A stretch of DNA of 48,474 nucleotides from Thermoplasmatota archaeon (GTDB lineage Archaea > Thermoplasmatota > E2 > DHVEG-1): positions 1 through 48,474 of the forward strand of contig JAJISJ010000002.1 of NCBI GenBank assembly GCA_022848765.1, given 5' to 3'. Position numbers and translations under genes: made by a program. Every line of letters begins with the position of its first letter. Positions within the stretch are counted from its first letter, which is position 1. This document shows positions 43,318 through 48,474 of the stretch, one piece after another. Below the pieces are notes generated by a model. That model made no database searches. It was given only the letters and a program-made list of their open reading frames with translations, and was not told where the DNA came from.

Positions 43318-43617
43318 ATGAGTAATATTTGTCCTAAATGTGGTCTTCCAAAAGAACTTTGTGTCTGTGAAGAAATAGCAAAGGAACAGCAAAAAATTGA
43401 TATAAGTGTTGATAAAAGAAGATATGGAAAAATGATGACTATCGTTGAAGGAATAAATTCAAGTGATTTAGATATCGATGCTTTAATAACCAAGCTTAAG
43501 AAAAAATGTGCAAGTGGTGGAACAATAAAAGAAGGAAAAATAGAACTTCAGGGTGATCACAGAACAAAAGTAAAAGAAACTTTAGAAGAAATGGGCTTTA
43601 CAGTAGATGTTTTATAA
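43318..43617 (+). CDS. Translation initiation factor aIF1 (SUI1)
   Basis: A 99-residue SUI1/eIF1 protein that monitors start-codon selection on the small subunit. An N-terminal zinc knuckle (CPKC and CVC within [13 protein letters not shown]) precedes the SUI1 fold with GMMTIVEG-type and [11 protein letters not shown], and IELQGDHR. Its location inside the ribosomal operon is a known euryarchaeal pattern. Confidence 0.93.
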   Translation: MSNICPKCGLPKELCVCEEIAKEQQKIDISVDKRRYGKMMTIVEGINSSDLDIDALITKLKKKCASGGTIKEGKIELQGDHRTKVKETLEEMGFTVDVL

Positions 43618-43667
43618 ATAGAATAATTACAAAATATAAAATTTAACAATGCAGAAAAGTGAAAGTC

Positions 43668-43934
43668 ATGAATGAAAAAATATTTGCAAAAGAAGAATTC
43701 ATTGGATTACCTATTAATGTAAATCAATGTAATGATCCAAGTTGGATTGGAAAATCGGGGATTATTATTGATGAAACAAAAAATATGTTTATAATAAAGG
43801 TAAATAAAAAAAAAAATAAAAGTATTGAAAAAAGAATCTCTAAATTTGAATTTGAATATAATGGGAATAAAATAATTTTAAACGGATCTAAACTTGCATA
43901 TAGACCTGAAGATAGGATAAAAAAAACAAGGTGA
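43668..43934 (+). CDS. rnp1: RNase P protein component 1 (Rnp1 / Pop4-Rpp29)
   Basis: An 88-residue archaeal RNase P subunit. An Sm-like core shows [29 protein letters not shown] and [13 protein letters not shown], the last typical of Rpp29. It aids tRNA 5' maturation. ATG 43668 has GTGA five bases upstream; the in-frame GTG at 43659 is part of that site. The gene overlaps the S17 ribosome-binding site. Confidence 0.88.
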   Translation: MNEKIFAKEEFIGLPINVNQCNDPSWIGKSGIIIDETKNMFIIKVNKKKNKSIEKRISKFEFEYNGNKIILNGSKLAYRPEDRIKKTR

Positions 43935-43942
43935 AAAGATCA

Positions 43943-44278
43943 ATGTCAGAAAATAAAAAGGCTAGAAATATTGGATTAAATGTAAAACCTCCTGTTGAGA
44001 ATTGTAATGATAAAAATTGTCCATTTCATGGAAATTTATCTGTTAGAGGACAAATAATTACAGGAGTTGTATCTGCTACAAAAATGCAAAATTCAATCAA
44101 AGTAAAAAAAGAATATATGCATCTAGTTCCAAAATATGAGAGATATGAAAAAAGAACATCAGTATACACAGCACATTGTCCACCATGTATTGAATTAAAA
44201 ATTGGAGAAAAGGTAAATATTGCTGAATGTAGACCACTTAGTAAAACGAAATCATTTGTTGTAATAGAAAGATTGTAA
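43943..44278 (+). CDS. rps17: Ribosomal protein S17 (uS17)
   Basis: A 111-residue S17 with the archaeal-eukaryotic motif [17 protein letters not shown] and a C-terminal [20 protein letters not shown] 43943 is preferred: GGTGA at 43930-43934 is eight bases upstream and contains the Rnp1 stop; the in-frame GTG 43931 lies within that site. Confidence 0.95.
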   Translation: MSENKKARNIGLNVKPPVENCNDKNCPFHGNLSVRGQIITGVVSATKMQNSIKVKKEYMHLVPKYERYEKRTSVYTAHCPPCIELKIGEKVNIAECRPLSKTKSFVVIERL

Positions 44279-44290
44279 GGAGATATTCAT

Positions 44291-44689
44291 ATGAAAGGAA
44301 TTGCTGGAAGAGCGATGAGAGGGTTACCTGCAGGAGCTAGATTAGATTGTATTGATAATACCGGTGCAAAAATTGTGGAAATAATAGCAACTCCAAAATT
44401 GAAAGGAACTAAACGACGTTACCCAAAAGCTGGTGTTGGAGATATGGTGATAATTAGTGTAAAGAAAGGAGCAGCTGATATGAGAAGGCAGTTATTAAGA
44501 GCGGTGATAGTTCGTCAAAGGAGACCTTTTAGAAGACCAGATGGTACAATGGTACAATTTGAAGATAATGCTGCAGTGATTGTTGCTGAAAATGGTGATA
44601 CTAAAGGATCTATGATAAAAGGTCCAGTAGCCCTAGAAGCTGCTGAACGTTGGCCTAGAATAGCTTCAACTGCATCAATAATTGTATGA
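44291..44689 (+). CDS. rpl14: Ribosomal protein L14 (uL14)
   Basis: A 132-residue L14 with [19 protein letters not shown] and [19 protein letters not shown], forming part of the intersubunit bridge. AAGGAG lies about eight bases before its ATG. Confidence 0.98.
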   Translation: MKGIAGRAMRGLPAGARLDCIDNTGAKIVEIIATPKLKGTKRRYPKAGVGDMVIISVKKGAADMRRQLLRAVIVRQRRPFRRPDGTMVQFEDNAAVIVAENGDTKGSMIKGPVALEAAERWPRIASTASIIV

Positions 44690-44701
44690 GAGGATGAAAA
44701 A

Positions 44702-45421
44702 ATGAAATCTTTAAAATCCGGAAAACAGAGAAAAGCATATTTTAATGCACCTATGCATAAAGCAAGAAAGTGGATATCTTCTCATTTAGAAGAAAATTTA
44801 CTTTTAAAATATGATCAAAGACGAATAACGTTAGTAAAGGGAGATACTGTTAAAGTAATGAGAGGCAATTTCAAAGGTCACGATGGTAAAATAACACGTG
44901 TAAATCAAAGAAGAAGACAGGTTGAAGTTGAGGGGCTTGTTATGACAAAAGCTGATGGGAAAAAAATTCCGAAACCCATTCATGCAAGTAATTTGTTAAT
45001 AATTAAATTGAATTTAACTGATAAATGGAGAAGAAAAAAACTAGAAAAAAATCTATCAGATGAAGTAAAAAAAGAAGTTGAAACGGAAGCTAAAGAGCAA
45101 ATAATTGAAACCGAAAAGGAAAAAATAATCCAAGAAGAAAAAAAGAAGGAAGATAAGGAAATAGAAGAAGAAAAAGATGAAGTAAAAAAGACAGATGAAA
45201 CTAGTGAAAAACAAAAATTAACTGTAGGTTCTAATAAAGAAGGAAAAGATGAAGTAAAAAATAAGATTAAAAAAGAAATTGTAAAAAAATCTGATAATAA
45301 AAAATTGAAAGAATCAAAAAAGAAAAACTCTGTTGAAGTGAAGACAGTTAATACTAAAAGTCAGGTGAAAGATAAAAAAACTCAATCAAAATCAACAAAA
45401 AAAGAGGGGGAAAATAAATGA
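44702..45421 (+). CDS. rpl24: Ribosomal protein L24 (uL24) with long charged C-terminal tail
   Basis: A 239-residue protein. The first about 120 residues are a normal archaeal L24, with KGDTVKVMRGNFKGHDGKI and the KOW motif. The rest is low-complexity Lys/Glu-rich sequence with a predicted helical, disordered character and no fold. Archaeal L24 is normally about 120 residues. The stop overlaps the S4e start (ATGA). Confidence 0.94.
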   Translation: MKSLKSGKQRKAYFNAPMHKARKWISSHLEENLLLKYDQRRITLVKGDTVKVMRGNFKGHDGKITRVNQRRRQVEVEGLVMTKADGKKIPKPIHASNLLIIKLNLTDKWRRKKLEKNLSDEVKKEVETEAKEQIIETEKEKIIQEEKKKEDKEIEEEKDEVKKTDETSEKQKLTVGSNKEGKDEVKNKIKKEIVKKSDNKKLKESKKKNSVEVKTVNTKSQVKDKKTQSKSTKKEGENK

Positions 45422-46134
45422 GTAAACATCTTAAAAGATTGAACGCGCCAAGAGTGTTAAGATTGCATAGAAAAGAAAACAAATGGACAATAAAACCATC
45501 ACCAGGATCGCATCCGATAAATAAATCGATATCATTAGGCCTTATTATTCGAGATTATCTTAAATTATGCGATAGCTTAAAAGAAGCAAAACGATTAATT
45601 GTTAATGGAGAAATTCTTGTTGATAACTGTATACGAAAAAATTACAAATTTCCTTGCGGGTTTATGGATATAATATCTATTCCAAAAATGAAAAAATATT
45701 ATCGAATATCATTCGATAAATCTGGAAAATTAACACTATCTCCAATTGATTTTAAAGAATCAGAATGGAAGTTATGTAGAATAGAGGGGAAAACAATACT
45801 AAAGGGGAAAAAAACACAATTAAATCTACATGATGGTAAAAACAAAATAGTAAATAAAGATGAATATAAAAAAGGTGATGCATTAAAAATTCAACTTAAT
45901 GATAACAAAATTATAGATGTATACCCTCTTATAAAAGGCAACCTTTCAATGATAATTGGAGGTAGCCATATTGGTGAAATTGCAAGTATAGAGGATTTAA
46001 TAATCATTCCATCTTCAAAATCTAACATTGCTAAAATGAAAGGAAAAAATGAATTTTCAACTCATCAGGAATATATTTTTCCGATAGGTAAGAATAAAGC
46101 TGTAATATCGATCCCTGAGGTGAAAATTCTATGA
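45418..46134 (+). CDS. rps4e: Ribosomal protein S4e
   Basis: A 238-residue S4e with the N-terminal LKRLNAPRVLRLHRKENKW, an S4 domain (AKRLIVNGEILVDN) and a KOW-like C-terminal domain with IIGGSHIGEIASI. It is restricted to archaea and eukaryotes. It overlaps L24 and L5 by four bases each. Confidence 0.97.
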   Translation: MSKHLKRLNAPRVLRLHRKENKWTIKPSPGSHPINKSISLGLIIRDYLKLCDSLKEAKRLIVNGEILVDNCIRKNYKFPCGFMDIISIPKMKKYYRISFDKSGKLTLSPIDFKESEWKLCRIEGKTILKGKKTQLNLHDGKNKIVNKDEYKKGDALKIQLNDNKIIDVYPLIKGNLSMIIGGSHIGEIASIEDLIIIPSSKSNIAKMKGKNEFSTHQEYIFPIGKNKAVISIPEVKIL

Positions 46135-46667
46135 TTGCTGAAAATAAAAAAATTGAGGGTGGATTTTTAATAAGACCCAAAATCGAAAAGATTACAGTTA
46201 ACATCGGGGTTGGAGAGGCAGGAGAAAGATTAGAAAAAGCTCAAAGTGTAATTAAAGACATAACGGGCCATAAACCAGTTCAAACATTATCAAAGATAAC
46301 AAGTAAAGAGTGGAGCCTTAGAAAAAGAATGCCGATAGGATGCAAAGTCGCTTTAAGAAAAAAAGATGCTGAAAACTTTTTAATTGAAGCTCTTAAAACA
46401 AGAGAAAATAAAATTGCAAAATATGCATTTGATAATGAGGGAAATATTTCCTTTGGTATTCCTGATCATACTCTATTTAAAAGTCAAAAATATAATCCTA
46501 ATATTGGTATTTTTGGTATGGATGTTTCTATAACAATGGAAAAACTAGGTTACCGTATAAAACGTCGCCGTTTACTTCGTCGAAAAATTCCAAATAAACA
46601 TAAAGTCAAAAGAGAAGATACAATTATGTTTTTCAAAGAAAAGTATAAAGTTGAGGTCATAGAATGA
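46131..46667 (+). CDS. rpl5: Ribosomal protein L5 (uL5)
   Basis: A 178-residue L5 with [27 protein letters not shown]-like region [10 protein letters not shown] and [18 protein letters not shown]. It binds 5S rRNA. The stop overlaps the S14 start (ATGA). Confidence 0.97.
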   Translation: MIAENKKIEGGFLIRPKIEKITVNIGVGEAGERLEKAQSVIKDITGHKPVQTLSKITSKEWSLRKRMPIGCKVALRKKDAENFLIEALKTRENKIAKYAFDNEGNISFGIPDHTLFKSQKYNPNIGIFGMDVSITMEKLGYRIKRRRLLRRKIPNKHKVKREDTIMFFKEKYKVEVIE

Positions 46668-46819
46668 AGATAAAAGAGAGGCAAAAAATTTACGGTAAGG
46701 TCAAGGGATGTGAGAGATGTGGAAGAAAAAGAGGGCTTATCAGAGCATATGGGCTACATATGTGTCGTCAGTGTTTTCGTGAAAAAGCTGAAGATATGGG
46801 TTTTAGAAAATATTCATAG
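46664..46819 (+). CDS. rps14: Ribosomal protein S14 (uS14), zinc form
   Basis: A 51-residue S14. It has [29 protein letters not shown] and ends RKYS, so four Cys form the zinc site of archaeal type Z S14. ATG 46664 overlaps the L5 stop as ATGA. The gene falls between L5 and S8, its normal place. Confidence 0.96.
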   Translation: MKIKERQKIYGKVKGCERCGRKRGLIRAYGLHMCRQCFREKAEDMGFRKYS

Positions 46820-46834
46820 GAGGCGAAAAAAAAC

Positions 46835-47224
46835 ATGTTAAATGATCCATTGGCAAATGCATTATCTTTAATAAAAAATGCTGAAACTAAGGGTAAAGGA
46901 TTATGCCATATACAACCCTCCTCTAAAATAATTGGTGGTGTTTTAAATTTATTAAAAGAAAAAGGATACATTAGTGAATTTGAATTTAAAGAGGATGGAA
47001 AAGCAGGATATTTTCAGGTGAAACTAATAGGAAATATAAATAATTGTGGAGTAATAAAACCAAGATATCCAGTAAAAAGAGAAAATCTGGAAAAATGGGA
47101 ATCAAGATACCTCCCAGCTCGTGATTTTGGTTTATTAATATTAACTACAACAAAAGGTATTATTTCACATACCGAAGCAAAGGAGAAAGGTGTTGGTGGA
47201 AAAGTTTTGGCTTATATCTATTAA
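46835..47224 (+). CDS. rps8: Ribosomal protein S8 (uS8)
   Basis: A 129-residue S8 with [35 protein letters not shown] and [20 protein letters not shown]. It binds 16S rRNA and is a known autogenous regulator in bacteria. AGGAGG is 11 bases before the ATG and overlaps the S14 stop. Confidence 0.97.
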   Translation: MLNDPLANALSLIKNAETKGKGLCHIQPSSKIIGGVLNLLKEKGYISEFEFKEDGKAGYFQVKLIGNINNCGVIKPRYPVKRENLEKWESRYLPARDFGLLILTTTKGIISHTEAKEKGVGGKVLAYIY

Positions 47225-47237
47225 AGAGTGATGTTTT

Positions 47238-47780
47238 ATGGCAAGAATACCAGATATTAAAAAAGAGATTACAATTCCAGAAGGAATTAAAGCTACTATA
47301 ATAAACAATATATTAACTATTAATGGCGAAAAGGGTTCTCTATCTAGAGAATTTACTCATCCAAAAATTCAAATAAAAATTAAGGATAATATAATTGCAT
47401 TAATTTGTAAAAATCCTAGAAAAAAACAAAAAGCTTTGTTTGGAACTTTTATAGCACATATTAATAACATGATTAAAGGGACGACTAAGGAATTTGAGTA
47501 TAAAATGAAAACAGTTTTTTCCCATTTTCCAATAAAACTTTCTGTTGAAGGAAAGGATTTCATTATACAAAATTTTCTAGGTGAAAGAGCATCAAGAAAA
47601 GCATTAATACTTGAAGGTGTAAATGTTGATATTGAAGGAGATGACGTTACTGTCCACGGGATAGATATTGAAAAGGTTGGACAAACAGTAGCTAATATTG
47701 AAAGAGCAACTTTAGTTAGAAATAGAGACGTACGTGTTTTCCAAGATGGAGTATATCGAACTAGTAAAGGAGAAAAATAA
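47238..47780 (+). CDS. rpl6: Ribosomal protein L6 (uL6)
   Basis: A 180-residue L6 with two L6 repeats, including FSHFPIKLSVEGKDFIIQNF, LGERASRKALI and the archaeal C-terminus VGQTVANIERATLVRNRDVR. It lies in the GTPase-associated region of the large subunit. Confidence 0.97.
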   Translation: MARIPDIKKEITIPEGIKATIINNILTINGEKGSLSREFTHPKIQIKIKDNIIALICKNPRKKQKALFGTFIAHINNMIKGTTKEFEYKMKTVFSHFPIKLSVEGKDFIIQNFLGERASRKALILEGVNVDIEGDDVTVHGIDIEKVGQTVANIERATLVRNRDVRVFQDGVYRTSKGEK

Positions 47781-47781
47781 A

Positions 47782-48474
47782 ATGACAAAAGAGGAGACTA
47801 TTGAACAATTTTCAATTATAAAAGGTATTGGAAATGCAAAAGCTGAGCTTCTATATAATCATGGTTTCGATTCCTTGGAAAAAATTCAAAAATCATCAAT
47901 CGAAAAAATTGCTGAGATCAAAGGTATTAATGAAAAATTAGCAATTCAGATCAAAAATCAAGTATCTAATCAAATTAAATCAAATGATTTACATAAAATA
48001 ACACAGGAAATAAAAAAAGATGAAGAAAAAAATAATATTAAAAAACCTGAAGAGAAAAAACTAGAAAAAAAAGGAAAAACCTTTAAAGAAACTGAGGACA
48101 AAACTGAAGAAAAATATGTTGTAAAGAAAAAACCAAAATTAACCAAAGATCAGATAAAAAATTTAAAAATAAGAAAACAAATTAAAAAAAGAACTCCAAC
48201 ATTTTTAAGAGAGGAATGGTTTAGATATAAAAGAATACCTCATAATTGGAGAAGACCAGATGGATTAACATCAAAAATGAGAATTAATTTGAAATATAGA
48301 CCAAATAAAGTGAGAGTTGGATATAGAGGGCCAAAAGAAGTACGAGGATTACACCCATCAGGTTTCGAGGAGGTATTAATACATAATATTAACGAACTTC
48401 AAGATATTGATAATCAAAAACAAGCAATAAGAATAGGACGTACAGTAGGAACTAAAAATCGTATGAAAATAGAA
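47782..48474 (+). CDS. rpl32e: Ribosomal protein L32e with N-terminal helix-hairpin-helix module (3' end cut)
   Basis: The frame opens at ATG 47782, two bases after L6, and is still open at the window end (231 codons). Residues about 1-62 form an (HhH)2 module (FSIIKGIGNAKAELLYNHGF, IAEIKGINEKLAIQIK). A charged linker of about 65 residues follows, then the L32e core starts near KRTPTFLREEWFRYKRIPH and includes WRRPDGLTSKMR and YRGPKEVRGLHPSGFEEV. An N-terminal HhH on L32e is known in some euryarchaea. Confidence 0.96.
   Translation, partial: MTKEETIEQFSIIKGIGNAKAELLYNHGFDSLEKIQKSSIEKIAEIKGINEKLAIQIKNQVSNQIKSNDLHKITQEIKKDEEKNNIKKPEEKKLEKKGKTFKETEDKTEEKYVVKKKPKLTKDQIKNLKIRKQIKKRTPTFLREEWFRYKRIPHNWRRPDGLTSKMRINLKYRPNKVRVGYRGPKEVRGLHPSGFEEVLIHNINELQDIDNQKQAIRIGRTVGTKNRMKIE

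Noticed and set aside
47369-47788. Open frame of 139 codons antisense to L6
   Set aside because: It covers the conserved L6 gene on the other strand and has no family pattern.
1-48474. CRISPR array, insertion sequence or prophage
   Set aside because: No spaced direct repeats, transposase, integrase or terminal inverted repeats were seen by eye; gene order is dense and housekeeping in type.

Overview
The window is a contiguous piece of an archaeal chromosome, strongly AT-rich by eye. The core genes are archaeal or archaeal-eukaryotic: a DRG-type GTPase, split transketolase, SRP54, NOG1, CTP-dependent riboflavin kinase, class I CCA-adding enzyme, archaeosine synthase ArcS, aIF1/SUI1, RNase P Rnp1, and a ribosomal operon with S4e and L32e. 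Glycerate 2-kinase of the MOFRL type and a helix-hairpin-helix (HhH) N-terminus on L32e fit a Thermoplasmata-like euryarchaeal lineage; this placement is inference. A tungsten-type aldehyde oxidoreductase points to anaerobic life. Several genes are of types more usual in bacteria: NAD-dependent DNA ligase, AsnA, PurH and a DUF6485-like protein.

Layout. 1-10.7 kb: edge of an unknown gene, DRG GTPase, transketolase pair on the minus strand, SRP54, glycerate kinase, and a 1500-residue surface protein with a PQQ-type beta-propeller. 10.7-16.5 kb: NOG1 on minus, then a compact run ribK-polX-ligA-DUF6485. 16.6-22.2 kb: a tungsten/molybdenum enzyme island made of mobB (minus) and, on plus, a membrane-anchored mini sulfite-oxidase-fold protein, a 6-7 TM protein, a multi-cluster ferredoxin, an AOR/BamB-like catalytic subunit, a short ThiF-type E1 and a ThiS/MoaD-like carrier. 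22.2-30.7 kb: UbiA prenyltransferase, thpR, a PAP2-type membrane enzyme, cca, a RuvC/YqgF-fold protein, purH, arcS and a gamma-carbonic anhydrase homologue. 30.7-38.2 kb: leuCD-type dehydratase (minus) with a near-ideal palindrome at its promoter, a pilin-like protein, two KaiC-like ATPases flanking a small minus-strand gene, an ICMT-like methyltransferase, an SDR epimerase and asnA (minus). 38.6 kb to the end: one ribosomal operon, L3-L4-L23-L2-S19-L22-S3-L29-aIF1-Rnp1-S17-L14-L24-S4e-L5-S14-S8-L6-L32e, with L32e cut by the window end.

How the genes work together. The 17.5-22.2 kb island looks like a self-contained enzyme system: catalytic subunit, electron-transfer subunit, its own sulfur-activation pair for pterin dithiolene assembly, and two membrane proteins of unknown role, with mobB next door. 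It is the best candidate for an undescribed system. The polX-ligA pair could supply gap filling and nick sealing from one transcript. S3 and L32e both carry fused HhH modules, an unusual shared decoration of the ribosome.

Expression signals follow two styles. Several first genes have a TATA-like box about 25 bases before the start codon and little or no leader. Genes inside operons use GGAGG or GGTGA ribosome-binding sites, often overlapping the previous stop. No tRNA, rRNA, CRISPR array, insertion sequence or clear pseudogene was seen.
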